A stretch of 64,000 nt of DNA from Eubacterium sp. (GCA_017511535.1 JAFWJS010000035.1:62001-126000); one strand, 5' to 3'; numbered from the stretch's first letter, positions 51,865-60,828 are shown. Notes: generated by a model from the sequence alone, not told the origin. Numbers and translations: made by a program.

Positions 51865-54570
51865 ATGAAATATAAACTTAGAAAAATAATTGCGGTCGTT
51901 CTGGCAGCAATGATGATCTTCTCAGGCACCGTCACGGCTTTTGCCGATGAGCTTCCTGAAGGAGAAGCAGCAGCGGAAGTGATCGCAGAAGAGCAGGCTC
52001 GAGAGAAAGAAGAGCAGGAAAAGGCGGCTGAAGAAGCCCGTAAAGCTGAAGAAGAAAAAGCTAAAGCGCAGGAAGAACAGGAAGCAAAAGAAAAAGCAGA
52101 AGCTGAAGCAGCTGCTGCAGCGAAAGCCGAGGCGGAAGCAAAGTCAGCCCCGGAAGCTGAAGAAAAAGCTCCGGAAAGCAGCGAGCCTGTAACAACAGTT
52201 GACAAAGAAGCGCCTGCGGGAAAACAGGAAGAATCAGTATCTTCTGCTGAAACAGAGGACGCGCGAGAGAGCAGCCTTGAGCTCAACGCGGAACTCTCGG
52301 ACGGAACTTACAAGCCGGAAGCAGTGTTCACCGGCGGATCCGGACGTGTGGAGTTCACCTGTGAAAAAGTCATCATCAAGGGCGGAGAAGCAACTGCAGT
52401 ATTCCAGGTCAACACAGATAACGTGACTCATATCTATATGGATAAGGTCGCTTCCAGAGCCGAAGACACATCTCTGTATGATCCTGAGACAGGAAAGACA
52501 GGAGAAGGAGTCGAGACATTTCTGGACAGGCATGTGTCAGTGCCTGTAACACTGAACACTGATGAAGGCGTCGATTTCTCGGGAAGGACTAACGCGATGA
52601 GTGCGGCATCCAGATGGATCGGCTATACATACAAGCTGACAGTTCTGGACGAAACACAGAAGATCAGTGACGACACGACTATCCCGGAAAACGGCAAATC
52701 AAAGCCTGAAGGCGATGACGAACAGGGTAAAGACGATAAGGACGACAAGGACGATAAAGAGCCGTCGAAGAAAAAGACGCTGAAAGACGGCACATATAAA
52801 GTCAAGGCTACCACCGACCGCAAGATGTTCTATCTTTATCCGAAAGAGAAGGATCCTGCGACCGTGATACTGGTCAAAAAGAACGGCAAGATGACCGCAA
52901 CGATCACACTGACGGGCACGGGGTACGACTATGTATATATGGGAACGCCGGCACAGGCAAAGAAAGCCGGCAAGAAAAACTGGATCAGATTCAAGAAAAA
53001 GAGCGGATACTATACGTTCAAGATACCTGTAGCGAAGCTCGACAAGAAACTTCCGATAACGCCGCATTCCAGCAAGTATGAGAAAGACGGAGATCCGTCG
53101 ACAGACCCATGGCGTCCGAATAAATGGATCAGATTCTACAGCAAAGGCGCAAAGAAGGTCAAAGACGGAACGTCCATAAAGACCAAAGGCAAAGCGTCGA
53201 ACAGGAATGCAACGAATAACAAGGGTAACAGCAAAGGCAAAAATGACGGTAAAGCCGAGGCACAGTCGAAATATAAAGACGACAACAACAAGAGCACAGG
53301 CGCTGTGAACAACAGCACAGGTCTGAAGGACGGCGTGTATTCGCCTGACAGATTCAGCTGGTCCGGAGGCTCAGGACGACTTTCCTACATACGCTGCAAC
53401 AAGATCACTGTAAAAGGCGGCAAGGCCTTTGCCACGATAGAATTCGGAAGCAGTAAATACGATTCGCTCAAGGCTAACGGAAGAGTATATTCCAGAGGCG
53501 GAGGCGGCAACTCAACGTTCACGATCCCTGTCAAACTGAATGCGAACAATACGATCATCGGCAGGACCACCGCCATGTCACAGCCGCACTGGGTGAAATA
53601 TTCGATCTTCATTTACAAGAAGGGCGCCGGCGCAGGCGCCGGTAAGAGTGGCAAAACGGCATCAGAAGAAGGTGACGACGGTCATATGACAAGCACCAAA
53701 AAGCTTTCATCCAAAGCGCCGGACCTTATGGGACTCGAGTTCAAGGAAGAAGTTGAAGTTAAATACGCGAAGTACTTCAAGATCTATAAATATGAACAGG
53801 ATATAACCCTTATCGAAGTTGATCAGGCAAGTGACACTGCTTTATATAAGGAAGAAAAGAAAAAGAAGTCAGAAGGCGCAGATGACAGTAAAGCAGAGGC
53901 TGCTGACGACGGATCACAGGGTACTGTTGAGTATGACGATGAAGGCAACATAATCGCACAGTCGCAGAACGAGATCACAGACGGTCTGTACCATAACAAC
54001 ATCGTAAATTATCTGATCGTCCCTGAGGGCGTTGAAGTACCGGCGGGTCTCGACAAGGACTGCATCATCATACAGCAGCCTGCGGACAAGACGTTCGCTG
54101 CTTCTGAAAAAGTACTTGAGATGATGGCGGATCTCGGAGTGACCGATAACGTTACCTCGGTAGGCCTTGAAGAGAAAGACATCAAGGTCAAAGAGATCAA
54201 GGAAGCGATCAAAGCGGAAAAGACCGTGACAGCAGGCGATCTTGATAAGCCGGACTATGCGGCGCTCGTAAAGACCAGGACGAATCTGGCGCTGCTTCCT
54301 TCCGAAGTTCTTCCGGAAGAAGTTGACGAGAAGTCCACCGAAGAGGAAAAGACAGAATCGGAAGATACGGCAAAGCGTCTCGCTGTGCTGCAGAAGAGAT
54401 TCTCAGCGCTTTCCGTACCGGTGCTCGCAGACAGGCAGGAGCATGAAAAGACAAATTATGCTTCAGCTGAATGGATAAAAGTCTACGGCGCGATCTACGG
54501 CAAAGCCGAAGAAGCCGGCAAGGCCTTTGATGAATTTGTAAAAAACAACGATAAAAAGAAGAACCAGTGA
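51865..54570 (+). CDS. Chimeric secreted protein: three NEAT-like repeats plus half of a substrate-binding protein
   Basis: The 901-residue product has a signal peptide (1-27), a long E/A/K-rich helical stalk (about 32-105) and three repeats. These are B-like at 145-262 (GGSGRVEF, SGRTNAMSAASRWIGYTYKL), A-like at 306-426 (MFYLYPKEKDPATVILVKKNGKMTATITLTGTGYDYVYMGTPAQAKKAG) and B-like at 487-586 (GGSGRLSY, GNSTFTIPV, GRTTAMSQPHWVKYSIF). Residues about 619-893 align with the N-terminal half of the next gene's substrate-binding protein: GLEFKEEVEVKYAKYFKIYKYEQD, YLIVPEGVEVPAGLDKDCIIIQQPADK, YASAEWIKVYGAIYG. The second lobe is missing. No lipobox or sorting signal is seen. It probably captures ligand outside and may dock with the permease. 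Confidence 0.85.
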   Translation: MKYKLRKIIAVVLAAMMIFSGTVTAFADELPEGEAAAEVIAEEQAREKEEQEKAAEEARKAEEEKAKAQEEQEAKEKAEAEAAAAAKAEAEAKSAPEAEEKAPESSEPVTTVDKEAPAGKQEESVSSAETEDARESSLELNAELSDGTYKPEAVFTGGSGRVEFTCEKVIIKGGEATAVFQVNTDNVTHIYMDKVASRAEDTSLYDPETGKTGEGVETFLDRHVSVPVTLNTDEGVDFSGRTNAMSAASRWIGYTYKLTVLDETQKISDDTTIPENGKSKPEGDDEQGKDDKDDKDDKEPSKKKTLKDGTYKVKATTDRKMFYLYPKEKDPATVILVKKNGKMTATITLTGTGYDYVYMGTPAQAKKAGKKNWIRFKKKSGYYTFKIPVAKLDKKLPITPHSSKYEKDGDPSTDPWRPNKWIRFYSKGAKKVKDGTSIKTKGKASNRNATNNKGNSKGKNDGKAEAQSKYKDDNNKSTGAVNNSTGLKDGVYSPDRFSWSGGSGRLSYIRCNKITVKGGKAFATIEFGSSKYDSLKANGRVYSRGGGGNSTFTIPVKLNANNTIIGRTTAMSQPHWVKYSIFIYKKGAGAGAGKSGKTASEEGDDGHMTSTKKLSSKAPDLMGLEFKEEVEVKYAKYFKIYKYEQDITLIEVDQASDTALYKEEKKKKSEGADDSKAEAADDGSQGTVEYDDEGNIIAQSQNEITDGLYHNNIVNYLIVPEGVEVPAGLDKDCIIIQQPADKTFAASEKVLEMMADLGVTDNVTSVGLEEKDIKVKEIKEAIKAEKTVTAGDLDKPDYAALVKTRTNLALLPSEVLPEEVDEKSTEEEKTESEDTAKRLAVLQKRFSALSVPVLADRQEHEKTNYASAEWIKVYGAIYGKAEEAGKAFDEFVKNNDKKKNQ

Positions 54571-54578
54571 GGAATGAA

Positions 54579-55745
54579 ATGAAAACCAGAAAACTGAAAC
54601 TGATCTCGTTGATGCTGGCCGTGCTCATGATGGCCATGGCCCTGCTCTCGGGATGTTCGGGCGGCGGAAGCAAAGAACCGGAAAAGAAAGAGAACACAGC
54701 GCCGGAGATAAAAGGACTCACATTCAAGTCTGAGCTGGAGCTCAAAAGGGCTACAGAATTCAGCGTATATCACTACGAAGACGACTACGATCTGATCGAT
54801 ATACATGATCATCAGAGATTTCTCCTCGTTCCTGAAGGCGGTAAGGCACCGGAAGGACTGGACGACGATATTATCGTTCTTCAGAAGCCGGTCGACAGGA
54901 TATACCTCGCTGCTACAGCTTCTATGGCCATGTTCGTTTCCATGGACGCCCTGGATCATATAAGGATGTCTTCAGTCAAGAAAGAAGGCTGGACGTTCGA
55001 CGAGCCGAAAGAAGCCATGGATAAAGGCGACATAATCTACGCCGGGAAATACAGTGAACCAGACTACGAGACGATGCTTGACGAGCAGTGTGACCTTGCG
55101 CTGGAGTCGACCATGATAGACCATACCCCTGAAGTACAGGAAATGATCGAGGATCTGGGGATCCCTGTAATGGTAGACCGCGCCAGCTATGAGTCCGACC
55201 CTATGGGAAGAGCTGAATGGATCAAGCTGTACGGCGTACTTACAGATCACGAGAAAGAAGCGGAAGCGTTCTTCGACGAACAGATGGAATCCATCAAAGA
55301 GCTGGACGACTTCAAGAATACTGAGAAGACAGTCGCGTTCTTCTACATCTCGACAGACGGTAAAGTCGTTGTAAGAAGAAGCACAGACTACATCCCTAAG
55401 ATGATAGAGATCGCAGGCGCAAGATACGTGTTCAAGGATCTGGACGACGAGAGCGGACGTACAGCGGTGGATATGTCGATGGAGCAGTTCTATGCATCGG
55501 CTATAGACGCAGACTACATCATTTATAATGGAAGCATCGACAGCTCGGTCAAGACACTGGACGACCTTATCGCAAAGGATCCTGTTATGAAGAAGATGTC
55601 CGCGGTCAAGAACAAGAACTGCTGGGTGACCAAGAGCGCGATGTACCAGCGTACAGACCTGGTAGCGGAAATGATCCTGGATTTCCACAAACTGTTTGCC
55701 GGAAAGGATCTGGATTCGCTGAAATATATAAGTAAACTGGAGTAG
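54579..55745 (+). CDS. ABC-transporter substrate-binding lipoprotein (FecB/BtuF-type)
   Basis: The 388-residue protein has lipobox LSGC (Cys near residue 25) and a two-lobe class III binding fold: GLTFKSELELKRATEFSVYHYEDDYDLIDI, YLAATASMAMFVSMDALDHI, DLALESTMIDHTPEVQEMIEDLGIPVMVDRASY, then VAFFYISTDGKVVVRRSTDYIPKMIEIAGARYVFKDLDDESG and NCWVTKSAMYQRTDLVAEMILDF. With the following permease and ATPase, and a B12 riboswitch upstream, corrinoid uptake is likely. ATG 54579 follows GAGG; a GTG at 54567 overlaps the previous stop. Confidence 0.88.
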   Translation: MKTRKLKLISLMLAVLMMAMALLSGCSGGGSKEPEKKENTAPEIKGLTFKSELELKRATEFSVYHYEDDYDLIDIHDHQRFLLVPEGGKAPEGLDDDIIVLQKPVDRIYLAATASMAMFVSMDALDHIRMSSVKKEGWTFDEPKEAMDKGDIIYAGKYSEPDYETMLDEQCDLALESTMIDHTPEVQEMIEDLGIPVMVDRASYESDPMGRAEWIKLYGVLTDHEKEAEAFFDEQMESIKELDDFKNTEKTVAFFYISTDGKVVVRRSTDYIPKMIEIAGARYVFKDLDDESGRTAVDMSMEQFYASAIDADYIIYNGSIDSSVKTLDDLIAKDPVMKKMSAVKNKNCWVTKSAMYQRTDLVAEMILDFHKLFAGKDLDSLKYISKLE

Positions 55746-55748
55746 AAA

Positions 55749-56852
55749 ATGACAGAAGAGAAACGCAGTATCGATGCCGAAAGATTAGGTAATGAATCAG
55801 TCGAGGAATTCCTGCCGGGCTATCACGAAGCTAATCTTAAGCGGAAAGTAAGATGTATCACGATCTTCGGACTGATGGCAGTCGCGTTCGTGATAATCAC
55901 GATCGTGAACATCAATTCAGGAAACGTCCATATCGGGGTCGGAGAGATAGCCAAGGCGATCTTCCTTCATCAGGGGACTGAGAAGACGATGGATATCATC
56001 TGGACCATCAGGCTCCCAAGGATCATAACGTCGGCTGTGCTCGGCGGTGCGCTCGCGCTGTCAGGCTTCCTGCTCCAGACGTTCTTCAGAAACCCGATCG
56101 CCGGCCCGTTCGTGCTCGGCATCTCATCTGGAGCGAAGATGATCGTCGCTATCGTGCTCATACTTTTCATGCAGACGATGAAGCACGTTTCATCGTTCAC
56201 ACTGGTTGCCGCGGCGTTCGCCGGTTCGATGATAGCGACTCTGTTCATTCTTGCGGTATCGCGCAGGGTGCACAACATGGCGTCGCTTCTTGTTGCCGGT
56301 ATCATGGTGGGCAATATATGTTCTGCTCTGACGGAGTTCGTCATAACTTTCGCTGAAGATTCAGACATAGCGAACCTTCACGGATGGCAGCAGGGAAGCT
56401 TCTCGGGCATGACATGGACCAACGTGTGGATCTGCATCGCTATCGTAGGCGTCTGCCTTGTGATAACAATGATAGAGTCCAAGCCGATAAGCGCGTTCCA
56501 GCTGGGTGAATCCTACGCGCAGAGCATCGGGGTGAATATCAAATTCTTCCGCGTGCTTCTGATATCGCTTTCAAGCATGTTCTCTGCATGCGTGACAGCG
56601 TATGCCGGCCCTATCTCGTTCGTCGGAATCGCGGTTCCGTTCCTTGTAAAAGGCGCGATGGGCACATCCAAGCCGCTCGTCATCATTCCGGGATGCATGA
56701 TGGGAGGCGCGGTATTCTGTATGTTCAGCGACCTCGTCGCGAGGCTTGCTTTCGCGCCGGTCGAGCTGAATATCAGTACAGTAACGGCGATATTCGGTGC
56801 GCCTGTAGTTATCTATATGATGATCGCAAAGAGGAGGCTTGCAAATGACTGA
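55749..56852 (+). CDS. FecCD/BtuC-type ABC permease
   Basis: The 367-residue membrane protein has about ten helices and family motifs TIRLPRIITSAVLGGALALSGFLLQTFFRNPIAGPFVLGISSGAKM, GWQQGSFSGMTWTNVWI and GPISFVGIAVPFLVKGAMGTSKPLVIIPGCMMGGAVF. The family imports B12, heme or ferric siderophores. It starts 3 nt after the binding-protein stop and overlaps the ATPase by 8 nt. Confidence 0.93.
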   Translation: MTEEKRSIDAERLGNESVEEFLPGYHEANLKRKVRCITIFGLMAVAFVIITIVNINSGNVHIGVGEIAKAIFLHQGTEKTMDIIWTIRLPRIITSAVLGGALALSGFLLQTFFRNPIAGPFVLGISSGAKMIVAIVLILFMQTMKHVSSFTLVAAAFAGSMIATLFILAVSRRVHNMASLLVAGIMVGNICSALTEFVITFAEDSDIANLHGWQQGSFSGMTWTNVWICIAIVGVCLVITMIESKPISAFQLGESYAQSIGVNIKFFRVLLISLSSMFSACVTAYAGPISFVGIAVPFLVKGAMGTSKPLVIIPGCMMGGAVFCMFSDLVARLAFAPVELNISTVTAIFGAPVVIYMMIAKRRLAND

Positions 56853-58041
56853 TGATCAGAACATGAAAAGTACTCCTTACGTCAAGCTTGACGATCTTTC
56901 CGTCGGATACGGCGGCAAAGCTATCATCCGCGATATCTGCATAGATATCAAGAAAGGTGAGATAGTGACTTTGATCGGGCCGAACGGCGCCGGCAAATCG
57001 ACTATCCTTAAGACAATAACAAAACAGCTCTCCATCATCAAAGGCTCCGTCGGGTTCGAGGGCAGGAACATGCATAAGATCCCGAACAAAGAGCTCTCGC
57101 AGAAGATGGCGGTGGTGCTTACTGAAAGACTCAAGACAGATCTGCTCACATGTTACGACGTTGTCGCCAGCGGAAGATATCCGTACACCGGAAAGCTCGG
57201 TATACTTACGCCGGAAGATGAGAAGAAAGTCGACGAAGCGATAGCTGCCGTAAACGCTACGGAGCTCGGGGCGCATGACTTCAACGCCATAAGTGACGGA
57301 CAGCGGCAGAGGATACTGCTTGCAAGAGCTATATGTCAGGATCCTGAGCTCATCATCCTGGACGAGCCAACGTCATTCCTGGACATCAAATACAAACTGG
57401 AGCTCCTTTCGATCCTCCGCAATATGGCGAAGATGAAGGGAATAACAGTCATAACATCGCTCCATGAGATCGACCTCGCAATGAAGATCGCCGATAAGGT
57501 GGTCTGTGTGAAAGGGGACCATATATACAAGTACGGAGCGCCGGATGTGATATTCGATGAGAATATGATCCGTGAGCTTTATGATATCGACAACGGCTTC
57601 TTCGATCCTCTGTATGGAAGCATAGAGCTCCCGGCGCCGACAGGACAGGGGTGGCAGCGTCATATGTATGAAGAGTCGCTCGGCCGTAAGCACAGAGGCA
57701 AGGATAGCCGTCCGAAAGGAGCGCCGTACGCGTTCGTGATCTCTTCAGGCGGCGGCGGCATCCCTGTATACAGGAAGCTGCAGAGAAAGAATCTCACCTT
57801 TGCCGCGGGGATACTGTACGAGAACGATATGGACTACAGGCTTGCGAGACTTCTGGCGCAGGAAGTCGTGAGCGAGAAGCCTTTCGCGGATATAAGCGAC
57901 AAAGCATATTCCAGAGCTGAAGAGCTTATAAAGGAATGCGGCAAGGTCATATATGTTCCATTTGAGACAGGCGCCTGCAATGGCCGCATCAAGGACCTCC
58001 TCAAGCTTGCAGAGTCAGAGGGGAAGCTTGAGACAATATAA
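56845..58041 (+). CDS. FecE/BtuD-type ABC ATPase with a C-terminal extension
   Basis: The 398-residue protein has an ATPase core (about 1-255): LIGPNGAGKSTILKTI, ISDGQRQRILLARAICQDPELIILDEPTSFLDI and TSLHEIDLAMKIADKVV. An extension of about 125 residues follows, with PYAFVISSGGGGIPVYRKLQRKNLTFAAGILYENDMDYRLARLLAQEVVSEKPFADIS and KVIYVPFETGACNGRIKDLL. Its glycine-rich loop looks nucleotide-like, but I do not recognise the domain. BtuD proteins are usually about 250 residues, so this is an unusual length. ATG 56845 lies 8 nt behind GAGGAGG. Confidence 0.9.
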   Translation: MTDDQNMKSTPYVKLDDLSVGYGGKAIIRDICIDIKKGEIVTLIGPNGAGKSTILKTITKQLSIIKGSVGFEGRNMHKIPNKELSQKMAVVLTERLKTDLLTCYDVVASGRYPYTGKLGILTPEDEKKVDEAIAAVNATELGAHDFNAISDGQRQRILLARAICQDPELIILDEPTSFLDIKYKLELLSILRNMAKMKGITVITSLHEIDLAMKIADKVVCVKGDHIYKYGAPDVIFDENMIRELYDIDNGFFDPLYGSIELPAPTGQGWQRHMYEESLGRKHRGKDSRPKGAPYAFVISSGGGGIPVYRKLQRKNLTFAAGILYENDMDYRLARLLAQEVVSEKPFADISDKAYSRAEELIKECGKVIYVPFETGACNGRIKDLLKLAESEGKLETI

Positions 58042-58047
58042 AATTAG

Positions 58048-58069
58048 AAGGGCCCTCGGGCCCTTTTTT
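58048..58069 (+). terminator. Terminator of the second cobalamin operon
   Basis: AAGGGCCC (58048-58055) and GGGCCCTT (58058-58065) form a tight GC stem with a two-base turn, followed by a T-run. Confidence 0.88.
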
Positions 58070-58215
58070 GTATGCGGCGCCTTCAGGAAATCTTGATGAG
58101 ATCTTTCGGAGTGACCTTGATACAGCAATTTGCTTCTCATGGAGGATGCCTTTGGTCCTGTGCACTTTAAATAGCAGGCGTATTGTGATAAAATCAAACT
58201 GCATACAATGATTTG
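58070..58215. other. Unexplained spacer between the uptake operon and cobT
   Basis: This 146-bp stretch has no convincing gene. It holds AGCAATTTGCT (a palindrome near 58122) and a possible extended -10, TGTGATAAAAT, near 58185. Reading the minus strand gives a short open frame whose peptide does not resemble a known protein. It may be a conserved non-coding element or a relic. Confidence 0.4.
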
Positions 58216-58262
58216 GCATGACTGAAAATATGATATGTACAGAACATATGGAGGATATAGAT

Positions 58263-59417
58263 ATGAGTGAGATTTCGGTTGAAGAAATGGAAGAAAAGGT
58301 CGCCGAGCTTGCGGCAGCGATAGATCCTGTCGACACGCAGGCAATGGATGCCGCACGAGACCGTCAGGTAACGCTCGCCAAGGTGCCGGGGAGCCTCGGG
58401 AAACTTGAAGATATTTCTGTCAAACTTGCCGGGATCACAGGCAAAGTGAAAGATATAGACGTCAGGAAACAGTGTATCGCCATTTTCAGCGCCGATAACG
58501 GCGTAGTAAAAACGGGAGTTGCTTCCGCGCCGCAGTCTGTGACACAGTCGCAGACCATGAATTTCACAAGGCGCATCACGGGAATGAGCTCACAGGCAAG
58601 ATATTTCGGGATCGACGTGCTGGTCACCGATATGGGAGTCGCAGACGAGATACCTGAAGCCCTGTATACAGATAAAATGCTCACCGAAGATGGGAAGATC
58701 CCTGTACAGATCGTTTACAGGAGCCTGGGTAAAGGGACAGAAGATCTGTCAGCCGGTCCGGCTATGACGAGGGAGCTGGCGCTGAAAGCTATCCTTACAG
58801 GATTTGAAGCTGCTGACGCGATGAAAGATGCAGGGATAAATCTGTGCGGAGTTGGCGAGATGGGTATAGGGAACACTACAACGAGCTCATGCCTTCTGGA
58901 AGCACTTACCGGACTTCCTGCGGAAGACCTTGTGGGACGCGGCGGCGGACTCAATAACGAAGGACTTACAGCGAAGATAAAGATCGTGGGAGAACGCGGG
59001 AACGCGGTGAGAGATCTGGATCCGATCGGTAAGCTGGCAGAGGTAGGCGGATTCGATATCTGCGCCATGGTCGGCTGCTTCCTCGGAGCGGCAAAGAACC
59101 ACATACCTGTAGTCATCGACGGCTTTATTTCAATAGCGGCAGCCTGCATGGCACAGGAGCTCAATCCTGCAGTCACAGACTACATGTTCGCGTCACATAA
59201 ATCAAAGGAGATCGGCTATATCGCGGCGATCGACAGGCTGGGCCTTGAGCCTATGTTCGATCTCGGGATGAGACTCGGCGAGGGCAGCGGATGTCCGATA
59301 GCATTCAAGATCATAGAGGCTGCTGAAGCGTCGATGAGTCTGATGAAGACCCTTGCGGAGGGAGCGATAGACGCAGAATATCTGGAAGAGATCAAGAGAG
59401 GACATTATCTGGACTGA
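58263..59417 (+). CDS. cobT: Nicotinate-nucleotide-dimethylbenzimidazole phosphoribosyltransferase
   Basis: The 384-residue enzyme activates the lower-ligand base to its alpha-ribotide for the nucleotide loop. Motifs are LGKLEDISVKLAGITGK, AIFSADNGVVKTGVASAPQSVTQSQTMNF, GEMGIGNTTTSSCLLEALTG and the C-terminal EPMFDLGMRLGEGSGCPIAFKIIEAAEASM with the catalytic Glu. ATG 58263 is chosen because GGAGG lies 8 nt upstream; an in-frame ATG at 58218 would add 15 residues with no such site. It overlaps cobU by one base. Confidence 0.95.
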   Translation: MSEISVEEMEEKVAELAAAIDPVDTQAMDAARDRQVTLAKVPGSLGKLEDISVKLAGITGKVKDIDVRKQCIAIFSADNGVVKTGVASAPQSVTQSQTMNFTRRITGMSSQARYFGIDVLVTDMGVADEIPEALYTDKMLTEDGKIPVQIVYRSLGKGTEDLSAGPAMTRELALKAILTGFEAADAMKDAGINLCGVGEMGIGNTTTSSCLLEALTGLPAEDLVGRGGGLNNEGLTAKIKIVGERGNAVRDLDPIGKLAEVGGFDICAMVGCFLGAAKNHIPVVIDGFISIAAACMAQELNPAVTDYMFASHKSKEIGYIAAIDRLGLEPMFDLGMRLGEGSGCPIAFKIIEAAEASMSLMKTLAEGAIDAEYLEEIKRGHYLD

Positions 59418-59974
59418 TGAATATTTTCATTAGCGGCGGATGCAAGAACGGCAAATCTCTCCATGCGCAGGAGCTGGCTAAGGGGATGGCAGACGAACAG
59501 CATGTGCCGCTGTATTACATAGCGACGATGATCCCCAAGGACGATGAGGATATCGCAAGGATAAAGAAACACATTGAGGTCAGAGAGGGCTGGGGATTTA
59601 TCACTGTTGAACAGCCGACACACCTTATGGGCATGTTTGAGCCGGGTTTTCGCGATGAGAACGGAGATCCTGTAGATCCGAAGGGCGCGTTTCTTCTTGA
59701 CAGTGTTACTGCACTCCTTTCTAATGTCATGTTCGGGCCGAATGGTGAATATGACGAGGATGCAGGTGAAAAAGTCAAAGAAGATGTAGTCAGATTCGCG
59801 GAAGCCACCGGAAATACGGTCTTCGTTTCAGATTTCATCTATTCAGACGCCAGAAGATTCGACGACTGGACAGAGAATTACAGAAGATCCCTCGCGATGT
59901 GCGACAGAGCGCTCGCGAAGATCTGCGGACAGGTGATAGAGACATCATTCGGGACGTTCAAGGTGATCAAATAG
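59417..59974 (+). CDS. cobU: Adenosylcobinamide kinase / guanylyltransferase CobU
   Basis: The 185-residue enzyme phosphorylates and guanylylates adenosylcobinamide. It has the P-loop FISGGCKNGKSLHAQELA, KKHIEVREGWGFITVEQP (the family's H-R-W pattern) and VFVSDFIYSDARRFDDWTENYRRSLAMCDRALAKICGQVIETSFG. It lies between cobT and cobS in the normal assembly order. A REP-like repeat begins directly after its stop codon. Confidence 0.88.
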   Translation: MNIFISGGCKNGKSLHAQELAKGMADEQHVPLYYIATMIPKDDEDIARIKKHIEVREGWGFITVEQPTHLMGMFEPGFRDENGDPVDPKGAFLLDSVTALLSNVMFGPNGEYDEDAGEKVKEDVVRFAEATGNTVFVSDFIYSDARRFDDWTENYRRSLAMCDRALAKICGQVIETSFGTFKVIK

Positions 59975-60022
59975 TGTGTTTTTGGGGACGGTTCCATAAA
60001 ACACACACATAAAACACACACG
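59975..60022 (+). repeat. REP-like palindromic repeat (copy 2), upstream of cobS
   Basis: TGTGTTTTTGGGGACGGTTCC is followed by ATAAAACACACAC and a second ACACAC-rich stretch. The arms are complementary around the GGGGACGGTTCC core. It occupies the whole cobU-cobS spacer apart from the Shine-Dalgarno AAAGGACAGGA. Confidence 0.85.
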
Positions 60023-60033
60023 AAAGGACAGGA

Positions 60034-60828
60034 ATGAATTTTATTACGGCGTTTTTCATGGCGTGGGGGAACTTCATAACGCTTCCCTGCCCATATAAAA
60101 AGTGGGATAACAAGCTCAAGAATCTGATGCTTTCAATGCTTCCTTCTGTGGGGGCCGTTATTTCGGTGCTGTTTGTTCTGATCAACCTGGCGGCAGTAAA
60201 ACTACGCATGCCGGACATGGTTACGGCTGTAATAGTCGAGTTCTATATTTTCTACATCCATGGCTTCATGCATCTTGACGGATTCATGGACTGTACGGAC
60301 GCGATCATGAGCAGGCGTCCTCTCGAAGACAGGCAGAGAATAATGAAGGATCCTACGGTCGGCTCTTTTGCGGTCGTGATGGTATGCTTCCTTCTGCTTG
60401 GCTGGTTCGCCTGTTATTATACAGTACTTTCTACCTATCCGATGCTGATCTACGCTGTAGCGTTCGTTCCGATCATTAGCAGGTCAGGCGCGGGAGCACA
60501 GGTACTTACATATAAGCCTATCGGGCACAGTCAGTACGTCGAAGACTATAAACAGGAAGGCAGGCTCAAGCTTAAACTCGTACTGGCACTGCAGGAAGCT
60601 GTATATCTGGTCGTTTTCTTACTTCTCATGGTAAGAGTCGTAGGAGCAGACAGTAATTATATATTTAAAACGACATGCATCCTGGCAGCGGCGGGATGCG
60701 CCTCAGAACTTGCAGGCATGCACGCGAGGAAACAGCTCGGCGGCATGAGTGGAGATATCGCGGGATATTCAATAATCTGGGGTGAACTTGCAGGCGTTGC
60801 GGCAGCAGCGATCGCAACGGCATATTAA
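60034..60828 (+). CDS. cobS: Adenosylcobinamide-GDP ribazoletransferase (cobalamin synthase)
   Basis: The 264-residue membrane enzyme joins adenosylcobinamide-GDP and alpha-ribazole, the last step of nucleotide-loop assembly. Its signature is IHGFMHLDGFMDCTDAIMSRRPLEDRQRIMKDPTVGSFAV, with the acidic metal-binding HLDGFMDCTDA. Several membrane helices follow, and GGMSGDIAGYSIIWGELAG closes the protein. It is flanked on both sides by inverted copies of the same repeat. Confidence 0.94.
   Translation: MNFITAFFMAWGNFITLPCPYKKWDNKLKNLMLSMLPSVGAVISVLFVLINLAAVKLRMPDMVTAVIVEFYIFYIHGFMHLDGFMDCTDAIMSRRPLEDRQRIMKDPTVGSFAVVMVCFLLLGWFACYYTVLSTYPMLIYAVAFVPIISRSGAGAQVLTYKPIGHSQYVEDYKQEGRLKLKLVLALQEAVYLVVFLLLMVRVVGADSNYIFKTTCILAAAGCASELAGMHARKQLGGMSGDIAGYSIIWGELAGVAAAAIATAY

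Noticed and set aside
51264..52286. 340-residue serine/alanine-rich open frame on the minus strand
   Set aside because: It mirrors the E/A/K-rich stalk of the 901-residue protein and the helical part of the preceding gene. Such GC-periodic stretches give long antisense frames by chance.
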